This document shows, in pieces, positions 17,424 through 26,069 of a stretch of DNA of 64,000 nt. How positions within the stretch are numbered: the stretch's first letter is position 1; each line of letters begins with the position of its first letter. Both the position numbers and the translations under genes were made by a program. A model generated the notes under the pieces. That model was given only the letters and a program-made list of their open reading frames with translations. It had not been told where the DNA came from and ran no database searches. Source of the DNA: Winslowiella iniecta (GTDB lineage Bacteria; Pseudomonadota; Gammaproteobacteria; Enterobacterales; Enterobacteriaceae); assembly GCF_001267535.1 (NCBI RefSeq), contig NZ_JRXE01000021.1, forward strand, positions 3,431-67,430. The letters are read 5' to 3'.

Positions 17424-17891
17424 ATGGCCGATGTTCATTCTGCGGCGATTCGCAGCAAAAATATGCGCGCGATTCGCACCGAAAATACCGCGATTGAAAA
17501 GCGGCTGGCGCACTTGCTGGAGGCGCTGGGCTTCAGCTATCAGGTTCAGGACAAAACGCTGGCCGGCCGGCCGGATTTTGTGCTGGCAGAGCAGCGGACG
17601 ATTATTTTCGTCCACGGCTGTTTCTGGCACCATCATCACTGCTATCTGTTCAAAGTACCGGCAACGCGCAGTGAATTCTGGCTGGAAAAAATCGGCCGAA
17701 ACGTGGCGCGCGATCGACGCGATATCGCCACGCTGACCGCCGAAGGATGGCAGGTATTGGTGGTCTGGGAGTGCGCGTTACGCGGTAAACTTCGGCTGGA
17801 TGATGAGGCCATCCATTCACGCCTTGAGGAGTGGATTATTGCCGGAAACGGTAATGCCGAGATTGATCATCAGGGCATTCACCGTTTCTGA
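17424..17891 (+). CDS. vsr: Vsr, very-short-patch repair endonuclease
   Basis: Vsr nicks 5' of the T in T:G mismatches arising by deamination of Dcm-methylated cytosine, starting very-short-patch repair. The 155-aa length matches the family. Key residues are visible: the catalytic Asp in AGRPDFVLAEQ, FVHGCFWHHHHCYLFKVPATRSEFW with zinc-binding His/Cys, and VWECAL. The start at ATG 17424 has a near-perfect AGGAGGT three bases upstream. In E. coli vsr overlaps dcm; here it is 1.66 kb away with its own ribosome-binding site. Confidence 0.94.
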   Translation: MADVHSAAIRSKNMRAIRTENTAIEKRLAHLLEALGFSYQVQDKTLAGRPDFVLAEQRTIIFVHGCFWHHHHCYLFKVPATRSEFWLEKIGRNVARDRRDIATLTAEGWQVLVVWECALRGKLRLDDEAIHSRLEEWIIAGNGNAEIDHQGIHRF

Positions 17892-17896
17892 GCGAC

Positions 17897-18805
17897 TCAG
17901 CTCAGCGATTTAATGCGCGGTTTTGCCGGAAACAGATATTTACCCAGCGTCACCAGTACCACCGCAAAGATAATAATCGCCAGCGCCAGCCATTCCCGTG
18001 TCGACAGCGTTTCATTGGCAAAGCTCGTGCCGAGCAATACTGCGACCACCGGATTGACATAGGCATAACTGGTCGCCACCGCCGGGCTGACGTTGCGAAT
18101 CAGGTACATATAGGCATTAATGGCAATAATCGAGCCGAAAATGATCAGAAAGCCGAGGGCTAATATGCCCTGTAAATCGGGCAGTGCCTGCAACTTTTCA
18201 CCGCTGATGCCGCTAACCACCAGCAGCACCACGCCCGCGGCCAGCATCTCAATTGCCGCCGCCATCGCCCCTTTCGGCAGCTCAATACGCGAACCCCACA
18301 CCGAGCCAAATGCCCAGCTGACGGCGGCCAGCAGGATCATCATTGCTCCCCACGGGTTACCGCTTAAATGACCACCGCTGTTGAGTAACACGATGCCGCT
18401 GAGTCCGACGGCGATCCCCAGCCACTCAATCCAGCGCGTGGCGATGCCAAACAGCTGGCTGAAGCACAGCGCGAACAGCGGAACGGTGGCGACCATTACC
18501 GCCGCCAGACCCGATGGTACATGCTGATGCTCGGCAAGGGTCACCAGTCCGTTGCCTATCGCCAGCAACAGCACGCCGACAATCGCCGCATTGAGCATCG
18601 CCCGGCGGCCCGGCATCGGATGCCCGCGCAGCTTTAAAAAGCTGAACAGAATGATACCGGCAATTAAAAAGCGTAACCCGGCCATCATCATTGGCGGCCA
18701 GCTTTCGACGCCAAGACGAATCACCAGGTAGGTGGATCCCCAGATGATATACAGGGTGAATAACGAAGCGACTAACAGTACGACAGGAGCGGCGAGGCGT
18801 GGCAT
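17897..18805 (-). CDS. yedA: YedA, EamA/DMT-family inner-membrane transporter
   Basis: 302 residues with about ten hydrophobic helices in two homologous EamA halves (IIWGSTYLVIRLGVESWPPMMMAGLRFL in the first, WAFGSVWGSRIELP opening the second). The family exports amino acids or metabolites; the YedA substrate is not firmly known. It is convergent with vsr with five bases between stop codons. The position beside vsr and dcm matches E. coli. Confidence 0.9.
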   Translation of the reverse strand: MPRLAAPVVLLVASLFTLYIIWGSTYLVIRLGVESWPPMMMAGLRFLIAGIILFSFLKLRGHPMPGRRAMLNAAIVGVLLLAIGNGLVTLAEHQHVPSGLAAVMVATVPLFALCFSQLFGIATRWIEWLGIAVGLSGIVLLNSGGHLSGNPWGAMMILLAAVSWAFGSVWGSRIELPKGAMAAAIEMLAAGVVLLVVSGISGEKLQALPDLQGILALGFLIIFGSIIAINAYMYLIRNVSPAVATSYAYVNPVVAVLLGTSFANETLSTREWLALAIIIFAVVLVTLGKYLFPAKPRIKSLS

Positions 18806-18995
18806 GGTGCTGGCTCAGGCAAATTTATCAGGCGTTTACACTACCGCTAAATCAGCCGAAGCTCATCAAATTTGTTGGCTAACCGGCAGATTAATTCATC
18901 GTTTTATCATGCATTAATCGTTACAAAGATTGCCATTGTGACCCATAATTGTTTAGATCGACCGCTTCCATTAACCACACGCACAGGGTGAATAT

Positions 18996-19268
18996 ATGGC
19001 CAGCATCAAGCTGACGGTAAGACGCCTGTATAAACTGAACCAGCAACGTATGGTCAACACCCATGCGACGGCGCGTATTTTTGTCGGCGACACGCTTATC
19101 GCAACCGAAGAGGTCTCCGGTATGACGGAGAGCCCGGTCAGTAAATATCTGCATCATGATCAGGCGCAAGGCCAGCCGGTGCGGGTTGAATGGGATTGTG
19201 ACGGAATTGCAGATATGGCGGTGGCGGAGATAGAGGTGTGTCCCTGCTGTCAGCACCATGAACATTGA
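18996..19268 (+). CDS. Conserved small protein of unknown function upstream of yedI
   Basis: The 90-aa protein is predicted mostly beta-strand (SIKLTVRRLYKL, ATARIFVGDTLIATEEVSG, QPVRVEWDCDG). It ends with VCPCCQHHEH, a Cys/His cluster that could hold zinc. AGGGTGA precedes the ATG. It lies 15 bp before yedI on the same strand, so co-transcription is likely. I do not recognise a named family. Confidence 0.6.
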   Translation: MASIKLTVRRLYKLNQQRMVNTHATARIFVGDTLIATEEVSGMTESPVSKYLHHDQAQGQPVRVEWDCDGIADMAVAEIEVCPCCQHHEH

Positions 19269-19283
19269 TAAAGGAAAACCACT

Positions 19284-20189
19284 TTGGCTGGAAGTAGCTT
19301 ACTGACGTTATTGGATGATATTGCTACCTTACTGGATGATATTTCGGTAATGGGCAAGCTGGCGGCGAAGAAAACCGCCGGTGTACTGGGTGATGATTTA
19401 TCACTGAATGCCCAACAGGTCAGCGGCGTAAAAGCCAATCGGGAAATTCCGGTGGTGTGGGGCGTTGCCAAGGGTTCATTCCTGAACAAGCTGATTCTGG
19501 TGCCGCTGGCGCTGTTAATCAGTTATTTTGCCCCCTGGGCGATCACGCCGCTGTTGATGATTGGCGGGGCTTATCTCTGTTATGAAGGCGTGGAAAAAGT
19601 ATTACACAGCCTGCAAAGCGATAAGTCGCACTCGACGCCCGAAGCGCGCGAACAGCGTTTGCTGAAAGCCGCCGAGCAGAATCCGGCCGAGTTTGAAAAG
19701 AAGAAGGTAAAAGGGGCGGTTCGTACCGATTTTATTCTGTCGGCAGAAATCGTGGCGATCACGCTCGGCATCGTTTCTGACGCACCGTTGCTGAATCAGG
19801 TGCTGATTCTTTCCGGTATCGCCATTCTGGTGACGGTAGGAGTTTACGGAATTGTGGCCGGTATCGTTAAGCTGGATGATTTAGGTTTATGGCTGAAGCA
19901 GAAAAGTTCCGCCATTGCTCAGGCGATTGGCGGCGCGCTGCTGGCCGCTGCGCCGTGGCTGATGAAAATCCTGACGGTAGTCGGTACTCTGGCGATGTTT
20001 CTGGTCGGCGGCGGGATTATCGTCCACGGCGTACCCTGGCTGCATCATACCATTGAGCACTGGAGCAGCGGGTTTAACGGCCTGATTGCGGCGCTAATCA
20101 GTAACGGCGCTAATCTGGTGATCGGTTTTATCGTTGGTTCGATTGTGCTGTTTGTCGTAAATATGATTGCGAAGATACGCGGTAAATAA
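19284..20189 (+). CDS. yedI: YedI, DUF808 inner-membrane protein
   Basis: 301 aa, with the DUF808 signature near the N-terminus ([31 protein letters not shown]), then [16 protein letters not shown] and about six hydrophobic segments. It starts with TTG at 19284 (AAAGGAAA upstream), which gives [10 protein letters not shown] as in E. coli. Molecular role unknown. It sits between yedA and yodC as in E. coli. Confidence 0.9.
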   Translation: MAGSSLLTLLDDIATLLDDISVMGKLAAKKTAGVLGDDLSLNAQQVSGVKANREIPVVWGVAKGSFLNKLILVPLALLISYFAPWAITPLLMIGGAYLCYEGVEKVLHSLQSDKSHSTPEAREQRLLKAAEQNPAEFEKKKVKGAVRTDFILSAEIVAITLGIVSDAPLLNQVLILSGIAILVTVGVYGIVAGIVKLDDLGLWLKQKSSAIAQAIGGALLAAAPWLMKILTVVGTLAMFLVGGGIIVHGVPWLHHTIEHWSSGFNGLIAALISNGANLVIGFIVGSIVLFVVNMIAKIRGK

Positions 20190-20236
20190 GTATAAAGGCA
20201 GCAGCTAACCTGTAAGACAATCCCTGGAGTTAAAAA

Positions 20237-20368
20237 ATGAACGACGATATTTTCGAATTTGATATTGATGCGCAGCTGGAACAAGCTGAAGCCAATGCCG
20301 AAAAGAAAGCCAATGAAGTGCCTGCCGATCTGGGCGATGAAGCCGATTGTGAAGGTTGCAAAATCTGA
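20237..20368 (+). CDS. 43-aa acidic small protein with terminal CEGC
   Basis: ATG 20237 has GGAG ten bases upstream; the frame runs 43 codons to TGA and a strong terminator follows 26 bp later. The peptide is very acidic with an amphipathic central helix (QLEQAEANAEKKA) and ends DCEGCKI, a CxxC pair that could bind metal or act in redox. The compact gene-plus-terminator layout argues it is real. I know no named homologue. Confidence 0.6.
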   Translation: MNDDIFEFDIDAQLEQAEANAEKKANEVPADLGDEADCEGCKI

Positions 20369-20394
20369 TTCCAGGTGATGAAGATCGATTGAAA

Positions 20395-20424
20395 ACGGAC
20401 AACTCAGGTTGTCCGTTTTTTTTT
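20395..20424 (+). terminator. Terminator of the 43-aa gene
   Basis: A nine-base stem ACGGACAAC/GTTGTCCGT with a TCAG loop is followed by an uninterrupted T-run. Confidence 0.9.
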
Positions 20425-20599
20425 ATTTTTCAGCAATCGTTATCATAAAAATGTTTATCCGGCTAAATCCCTGCATTTTCGCTATTTTCTGCCTGACTTT
20501 GTCGATTAGCCCCCATTTTTAGTCGCAGACTGCAGGCGAGAATGATTCGCACCTGCTATACCTGTTAGGGTGTTTTTCACCCTGAAACGGAGGCGCACG

Positions 20600-20776
20600 A
20601 TGTTCTTTATTGTCAGTGACGAAGTGCAACACAGAAATGGCGGGCCAAGGATGATTGTCACCGGTTACGCCAGCGGCATGGTTGAATGTCGTTGGTACGA
20701 TGGTTACAGCGTCAGGCGTGAGGCTTTTAAAGAAGATGAACTGTATTCTGCATCAGAGCGTCAACTTGCCAGTTAG
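20600..20776 (+). CDS. yodC: YodC, DUF2158 small protein
   Basis: A 58-aa protein with the DUF2158 core GGPRMIVTGYASGMVECRW followed by REAFKEDEL, closely matching E. coli YodC as I recall it. The start at ATG 20600 has GGAGG eight bases upstream; the frame is open ten codons earlier without a better site. Function unknown. It lies between yedI and dgcQ as in E. coli, here with the extra repressor and holin-like genes following. Confidence 0.88.
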   Translation: MFFIVSDEVQHRNGGPRMIVTGYASGMVECRWYDGYSVRREAFKEDELYSASERQLAS

Positions 20777-20786
20777 ATATCCCCGA

Positions 20787-20822
20787 GGCCGCCTGTCGAT
20801 AGCGATATCACCGGCGGCTTTT
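20787..20822 (+). terminator. Probable terminator after yodC
   Basis: GCCGCC and GGCGGC arms enclose an internal loop and are followed by TTTTC, shortly after the yodC stop. Confidence 0.5.
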
Positions 20823-20842
20823 CTTTGCTTGCCTGCGGTTTC

Positions 20843-20863
20843 AATGTAAACTTTAAGTACATT
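20843..20863. promoter_or_regulatory. Operator-like imperfect palindrome upstream of the S24 repressor
   Basis: AATGT-AA-ACTT-T-AAGT-ACATT lies 32 bp before the repressor start. Its core ACTTTAAGT and outer arms match the palindrome at 21611-21629. Likely an autoregulatory operator. Confidence 0.6.
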
Positions 20864-20894
20864 TTGGCATTTTTTTGAACCAGGTGAACTTATT

Positions 20895-21572
20895 GTGGAC
20901 GATATCCAGCAACGTAACGCTTTTTCAGCGCGCCTTCATGAGGCTTGCCGCAAACAATCACTCGACCATCATGGTCGCGGCGTCATCCTTGCGCGGGCGC
21001 TGGGCGTTACGCCACGTGCAGTGGGTAAGTGGCTGAACGGCGAGGCGATTCCCCGTCATGGAAAAATTCAGGCGCTGGCCACCTTTCTTAATGTCACCCC
21101 CGAATGGTTACAGCTTGGCAGCGGAGAGTGGGATAATAATGTAAAAACCGTTGCCCAGCCGCAAGGCTACAGTAGTTTCCCGCTGATCAGCTGGGTCAGT
21201 GCCGGATTGTGGAGTGAAGCCATCGAACCCTGGTCGCGGGCAGAGATCGATCGCTGGCCGTCAACCACGCGTAACGTTAGCGAAAACAGCTTCTGGCTGG
21301 AAGTAAAAGGCGACTCAATGACCGCCCCGGTGGGGTTAAGTATTCCGGAAGGGATGATGATTCTGGTCGATCCGGAAGTGGCCGCCAGCTCCGGTAAACT
21401 GGTGATTGCCCGGCTGACGGATGCCAACGAGGCAACGTTTAAAAAGTATATTGAGGACGGCGGGCGTAAATATCTTAAGCCACTGAATCCTGAGTATAAA
21501 ATGCAGGAAATCAGCAATAACTGTCGGATTATTGGCGTGGTGGTTGAGGCGAAATGGGAAAATCTCGGCTAG
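20895..21572 (+). CDS. Lambda-CI-like S24 repressor (HTH plus self-cleaving peptidase domain)
   Basis: 225 aa with a GTG start. Residues 28-75 are a phage-type HTH (ILARALGVTPRAVGKWLNGEAIP). The C-terminal domain has the Ala-Gly cleavage site (SAG, 102-104), Ser141 in KGDSMTAP and the Lys dyad in ATFKKY (183-184). The end closely follows lambda CI (YLKPLNPEY, IIGVVVEAKW). Such repressors cleave themselves when RecA is activated. Operator-like palindromes lie before this gene and before the next, so it probably represses both. With the holin-like gene it looks like a prophage or bacteriocin remnant kept between yodC and dgcQ. Confidence 0.88.
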   Translation: MDDIQQRNAFSARLHEACRKQSLDHHGRGVILARALGVTPRAVGKWLNGEAIPRHGKIQALATFLNVTPEWLQLGSGEWDNNVKTVAQPQGYSSFPLISWVSAGLWSEAIEPWSRAEIDRWPSTTRNVSENSFWLEVKGDSMTAPVGLSIPEGMMILVDPEVAASSGKLVIARLTDANEATFKKYIEDGGRKYLKPLNPEYKMQEISNNCRIIGVVVEAKWENLG

Positions 21573-21610
21573 CAACATCGCTAACAATGGCGGGATTTTT
21601 ACTTGCTGAA

Positions 21611-21629
21611 AATGAACTTTAAGTTCATT
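21611..21629. promoter_or_regulatory. Perfect operator palindrome downstream of the S24 repressor
   Basis: AATGAACTT-T-AAGTTCATT has nine-base arms about one central base. It precedes the holin-like gene and shares its core with the element at 20843-20863. Likely the operator through which the S24 repressor controls the holin-like gene. Confidence 0.65.
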
Positions 21630-21674
21630 ATTAATCCATTCCTCATCCAACAGGAGAGTGTGGTGGAGACAATA

Positions 21675-21917
21675 ATGAATGCATTGCTGCTGCTGACTGG
21701 CATTGCCAGAGGCGCGCTGGTCCGGTTGACTATTCAGGAGTGGGGCTATCTGCTGGGCGTGCTGTTTACCCTGCTGCGCGGCCTGATGATCTGGCGTGAT
21801 AAGCGCGCCGAACAGCGCAAGCGAACCGCGATTTTTCAGCAACTCGCCAACCGGCTCGACGCCAGTACACGACGTAAAGCGCAGAAAAAACTGCAGCAGC
21901 TGGATAAGGAAGAGTAA
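21675..21917 (+). CDS. Small holin-like membrane protein
   Basis: 80 aa: a hydrophobic N-terminal stretch, one clear membrane helix (EWGYLLGVLFTLLRGLMIW) and a long, strongly basic cytoplasmic tail (RDKRAEQRKR, RRKAQKKLQQ). This is the outline of small phage holins. ATG 21675 has GGTGGAG upstream; GTG 21663, six bases after AGGAG, is an alternative. It follows the operator palindrome and repressor gene. No endolysin gene follows, since dgcQ begins next. Holin function is inference from architecture. Confidence 0.6.
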   Translation: MNALLLLTGIARGALVRLTIQEWGYLLGVLFTLLRGLMIWRDKRAEQRKRTAIFQQLANRLDASTRRKAQKKLQQLDKEE

Positions 21918-22002
21918 ATTCGCTGACTGCGGCTGCAAGTTGTCAGCCTGATTTAACCGCGACTACACTAAATGATTGTTGTATCTCAGGATCGGGGGCA
22001 AG

Positions 22003-23682
22003 GTGAGGGCTAAAACTAACGCGTTTTTTCGACTTATTGGCTCCGAAAAAGATCCGCGAATTATCGTGCATCTGTGCTTCCTGACGGTATTTCTGTTTTC
22101 AACCTTTCTCACCTGGCGCGAAGCGCTGGTGCTGAAAAACACCTATGAAGTGAATCAGCAAATCAGGCTAACCACGGTGGCCGTGACGCTGGATCGCCAG
22201 TTCCAGTTCAGTCTGGATGCGCTGGGTTTTTATCGTTCGATGCTCAGCTATGCCCTGACCAGTCCAATTGACTCTGACAATAGTCGCCAGGCCGCGCGGC
22301 TGTTTGATCAGCAACGTAATAATCCTGTCTGGCGTCTGAACCTGAATACCCAGCGCAGTCTGCCGCTTAACGGGTTATCGGATAGCTGGATCAAGCATTA
22401 CCCGGTTCTTAATCGTGATAATCCTCAGCGCTTACGGGATGAGCTGAGCGCGGCGCTGGAGTTCAGCTTTATCCTGCAATTCAGCGATCCCGAACGGGAT
22501 TTTCAGACCCGCACCTGGTATCTCTCACGCGGTGGCTTTTACGTCAGTTCGACTCCACCACTCAACGACAACGATGTGCTGGAAAGTTATCGCGGGATGA
22601 TTCAGCGTGACTATTTCACCTTTATGCACCCGGATAATAATCCTCAGCGCCAGCATTACTGGACGCCGGTGTATAACGGATTATTAAATGAAGGGGCGAC
22701 TGTCACCGTAACCGTGCCGGTCGACAGCGGTCACTACTGGTACGGGGTACTGGCGATGGACTTTTCCCGCGAGGCGATCCACCGGCAGTTACAGCGGGCG
22801 TTGCAACAGAAGCATCAGGGCGTGGTACTGCTGTATGATCATCAGCTGAATGTGCTGGCCAGTTCCGATATGCAGCTGGGAATCAGCGGACATGCACTGA
22901 GCGCCAGCGAAAAGCAGCAGTTGCAGGCTGCGCTGCAACAGGGTGTCAGAGGGGAATTACGGTTCGGCACCCGCTTTGTTACCTGGGATAAGCTGCGCGG
23001 GTTTAACGGGGTGATCGTTAATATTCAGACTCTGCATGAGGGGCTGAAAGGTGACGCCGGACGGATCGTGCTGGTGTTGATACTGATGTGGCTGGTGTTC
23101 AGTTTAATTTTGCTGGGGTCACACTACGCGATTACGCGTTTGATTACTCAGATGATGCGATTGCAAAATAAGCTGGAGTGGCGCGCCAACTATGACGGTT
23201 TAACCCGTTTATATAATCGTGCTGCGTTCTTTGATCTGTGTGAACACAGCGCGGCGCAGTGTCAGCGCAGTGGCCGACCGCTGGCGCTGATTCAGATGGA
23301 TATCGATTTCTTTAAGTCGGTTAACGATAACTATGGTCATCATGCTGGGGATTTAGCCTTGTCGCATGCAGCGTGCATCATCACGCAGTCGTTACGTAAA
23401 ATGGATATTGCCGGGCGTGTCGGTGGTGAAGAGTTTTGCCTGCTGCTGCCGGAAACTCATCTGCAAGACGCCGTGGCGATTGCCGAGCGCCTCCGGCAAA
23501 AACTGGCGCAAAAAGAGCTGCTGGTCAGCAGCGATAAAACGCTAAAACTGACCGCATCGTTTGGCGTTGCCAGCAGTGAGGAGCAGGGTGATTATCAGCC
23601 TGCCAGCCTGCAATCACTGGCTGACGGCAGGCTGTATAAAGCCAAGCAGAGCGGCCGCAACCGCGTCTGCTGGCAGAGTTAA
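22003..23682 (+). CDS. dgcQ: DgcQ (YedQ), membrane diguanylate cyclase
   Basis: DgcQ makes cyclic di-GMP from two GTP, favouring cellulose/biofilm and opposing motility. The 559-aa protein has an N-terminal membrane helix (about 25-45), a periplasmic CHASE7-type sensor region, a second helix near 360-385 and a C-terminal GGDEF domain. The active site reads GGEEF, with YDGLTRLYNRAAF and DIDFFKSVNDNYGHHAGD also conserved. I use GTG 22003 (GGGGG five bases upstream); a TTG nine codons earlier is possible. Its stop overlaps that of the next, convergent gene by four bases. Confidence 0.92.
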   Translation: MRAKTNAFFRLIGSEKDPRIIVHLCFLTVFLFSTFLTWREALVLKNTYEVNQQIRLTTVAVTLDRQFQFSLDALGFYRSMLSYALTSPIDSDNSRQAARLFDQQRNNPVWRLNLNTQRSLPLNGLSDSWIKHYPVLNRDNPQRLRDELSAALEFSFILQFSDPERDFQTRTWYLSRGGFYVSSTPPLNDNDVLESYRGMIQRDYFTFMHPDNNPQRQHYWTPVYNGLLNEGATVTVTVPVDSGHYWYGVLAMDFSREAIHRQLQRALQQKHQGVVLLYDHQLNVLASSDMQLGISGHALSASEKQQLQAALQQGVRGELRFGTRFVTWDKLRGFNGVIVNIQTLHEGLKGDAGRIVLVLILMWLVFSLILLGSHYAITRLITQMMRLQNKLEWRANYDGLTRLYNRAAFFDLCEHSAAQCQRSGRPLALIQMDIDFFKSVNDNYGHHAGDLALSHAACIITQSLRKMDIAGRVGGEEFCLLLPETHLQDAVAIAERLRQKLAQKELLVSSDKTLKLTASFGVASSEEQGDYQPASLQSLADGRLYKAKQSGRNRVCWQS

Positions 23683-24899
23683 ACGTCGCCGCTATTGTCC
23701 TCTTCTACCGCCTGGTAGATGCGTTGCAGAATATCCGGGAAGGCTGACTGAACGCGGCTCCAGCTGGGAATAAAGGGTTTATCATTCGGGCGTTCAATAA
23801 ACGACTGACCGGCTTCAAGAATCGCCTGAGTAAACATCTCAACCGCCGCTTCTTCCGCATGTTGATCAAACGTCAGGCCATTCATCGCCGCTTCATGGTT
23901 ATACACTTCCATCATATCCAGCGCGTTACGATAGTAAGTCGCTTTCAGTACGCGGAAGGAGTCACTGGTCAGACTGACGCCCATGGTGGCCATTTTACGC
24001 AGCAGCGACTGAACAATATCATTGCTCATGCGGCGCAGGCCACCGGTGCCATCCTCTTCCGACAGCGGCTGATGTTTATGGTCGTAGTTATCGGCAATTT
24101 CCACCTGACAGCTCTGCCGGGTCGTGTAATTACGATAGATCTCCGACAGCACGCCAATTTCCAGTCCCCAGTCACCGGGAATTTTGATGCCGTTCAGCAC
24201 GTGGGTGCGCATGGCAAATTCACCGGAGAGCGGATAGCGGAAACTGCTGAGGTAATCGAGATATTCGGAGTGACCATAGACTTTTTGCAGTGAGCGCAGC
24301 AGCGGGCCGACCAGTAAGCGACCGACGCGGCCATTCAGCTTGTTGTCTGCCACCCGCGCATAAAAGCCTTTACAGAATTCATAGTGGAAGGAGGGATTGG
24401 CCAGCGGATAGAGCAGGCGCGCCAGCATAGCGCGTTCATAGGTGACAATATCGCAGTCGTGCAGTGCCACGCAGCTGGTACGATCGGACGCCAGCGTATA
24501 GCCGGTACAAAACCAGACATTACGCCCTTTACCAGGCTGACTGGGTGACAACCCTTCTTTATCCAGCTCGGCATCCAGCGCTTTCAGGCGCGGGCCATCA
24601 TTCCACAGAATGCGGTGGCGTTGCGGCAGGCGGGAAAAGAATTCCCGCGCATGTAAGAACTGATCGCGATCGGCGCGATCCAGGCCAATTACAATCTCTT
24701 CGAGATAGGGGACTTTTGCCAGTTCGTCGACAATATGGCTTAATGCCGGTCCCTCCAGTTCTGAAAACAGCGAAGGCAGCATCAGCCCCATTTTGCGTTT
24801 TTCGGAAAACTGGACCAGATCTTTCTCCAGCGATTCAACGCTGCGGCCTGTCAGGTTATGGAAATTAGTAATAACACCATTCTGGAAAAAATCACTCAT
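23679..24899 (-). CDS. Glucosyl-3-phosphoglycerate synthase-like glycosyltransferase
   Basis: A 406-aa GT-A enzyme resembling GpgS. It has a LMLPSLFSELEGPAL N-terminal motif, the nucleotide-sugar/metal motif HDCDIVTYERA (DxD), GEFAMR and PGDWGLEIGVLSEIY. GpgS joins glucose from an NDP-sugar to 3-phosphoglycerate. The adjacent yedP-like phosphatase would then release glucosylglycerate, a compatible solute reported in Dickeya (Erwinia chrysanthemi) under stress. It is the second gene of a two-gene operon. E. coli K-12 has yedP but not this partner, as far as I recall. Confidence 0.8.
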   Translation of the reverse strand: MSDFFQNGVITNFHNLTGRSVESLEKDLVQFSEKRKMGLMLPSLFSELEGPALSHIVDELAKVPYLEEIVIGLDRADRDQFLHAREFFSRLPQRHRILWNDGPRLKALDAELDKEGLSPSQPGKGRNVWFCTGYTLASDRTSCVALHDCDIVTYERAMLARLLYPLANPSFHYEFCKGFYARVADNKLNGRVGRLLVGPLLRSLQKVYGHSEYLDYLSSFRYPLSGEFAMRTHVLNGIKIPGDWGLEIGVLSEIYRNYTTRQSCQVEIADNYDHKHQPLSEEDGTGGLRRMSNDIVQSLLRKMATMGVSLTSDSFRVLKATYYRNALDMMEVYNHEAAMNGLTFDQHAEEAAVEMFTQAILEAGQSFIERPNDKPFIPSWSRVQSAFPDILQRIYQAVEEDNSGDV

Positions 24900-24964
24900 T
24901 ATGTTCCCCTTCAGACAGCGTGCTGAGGCCCATCATGGGCAGGAAAATTGCCTTAGCGGCAGCA

Positions 24965-25780
24965 CTACTCTTGCGCAATAAAGTAATCGAGTCCTTCAAC
25001 CCAGCCATCCGGGCCTGAATGACGGGTTTCATAAATATTTAGCCGATCGGCACGGGATAACACGATTGGCGTCTTACTGTGGCCTTTAATCACCACAGCA
25101 TAGTCGACGCTGTCGAGCATCGGCGCATCGTTTGGCCCGTCACCCAGGCCGACAGTAATAAAACGCTGTAGCTGGTGAGCAGGGGACGATTGCAGCAACC
25201 AGGCCAGGGCTGCGCCTTTACCACTGCCTTTTGCCATAACATGCCAGAAGCGACCGCCCTGAGTCAGACTGAAACCTTCCGCATCCAGTGCATCACGGAA
25301 TGCGGAAAATTGCTCTTCACTGTCACGCCATACCAGCGATTCTGACGCTTCGCGTCGCCGTGCCAGCGCCGCATCGCTGACGGACAGGCCAGTGATATCG
25401 GCGACTTCTTTATCGGTAAAGTCGGCGAAACCACTGAATCGAAACTGATACTGCTGACGTAACCGGCGTAAGCAGTGGCAGATTTCACTGTAATCTTTAC
25501 CGGCATGGTGGCGCACGGTATCGCCATTGGCGCTGTCCAGCTGCACTAAAGCCCCGTTTTCAGCGATAAAAGGTGCGCCACTGATGCCCAGCTGTTGCTG
25601 TAACGGGATAATTTCTGAAGCGGTTTTGCTGGAGCAGATAACCAGCGGGATCTGATGTTGTTTCAGGCGATCCAGCCATGGCTGAGCGGGTTGCCAGCTG
25701 TAAGTATGGTGATCCAGTAGCGAGCCATCTAAATCAGTCACTATCATTAATGGGTCATGCAAACCTGGCATGGTATTCAC
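24965..25780 (-). CDS. yedP: YedP/MpgP-type HAD phosphatase (glycosyl-3-phosphoglycerate phosphatase)
   Basis: A 271-aa HAD phosphatase of the Cof/MPGP subgroup: nucleophile motif I IVTDLDGSLLDH, motif II VICSSKTASEI, a cap domain, and motif IV VGLGDGPNDAPML. MPGP enzymes dephosphorylate mannosyl- or glucosyl-3-phosphoglycerate. The glycosyltransferase gene begins 65 bp downstream on the same strand, so the glucosyl substrate is the likely one. The start MNTMPGLHD is the only reasonable Met before the motif; the third residue pair gives a second ATG nearby. Confidence 0.87.
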   Translation of the reverse strand: MNTMPGLHDPLMIVTDLDGSLLDHHTYSWQPAQPWLDRLKQHQIPLVICSSKTASEIIPLQQQLGISGAPFIAENGALVQLDSANGDTVRHHAGKDYSEICHCLRRLRQQYQFRFSGFADFTDKEVADITGLSVSDAALARRREASESLVWRDSEEQFSAFRDALDAEGFSLTQGGRFWHVMAKGSGKGAALAWLLQSSPAHQLQRFITVGLGDGPNDAPMLDSVDYAVVIKGHSKTPIVLSRADRLNIYETRHSGPDGWVEGLDYFIAQE

Positions 25781-26069
25781 CTCGGATATAAGACAGATTA
25801 GTGAGATAACGTCCTGATTAATGGCTAAGTATAACTAACTCTGCGGCGGATGAAGGGTTATGGGTAGGAATTAATAGCCAGCGACGGATTGGGAATCTGC
25901 TGTTTGAGAATGTTCTTAAAAGACGCCATAAAATCTTGCTGTTGTACAGTTAGTCATCAGTCTGAAGGCCGCAACGGCCAGGGCTTCAGGCTAGCAACAA
26001 CATTTAACTAAAGTTTTATTATTGAGCATTTTGCTGGCATAAGACTTGTCTTAATTACGTGAAAGGGTA
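25781..26069. other. Intergenic region between yedP and dsrA
   Basis: Holds the minus-strand promoter for the glucosylglycerate operon and the plus-strand promoter for dsrA. A CTGAAG/CTTCAG hairpin lies at about 25962-25989. No coding potential seen. Confidence 0.4.
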
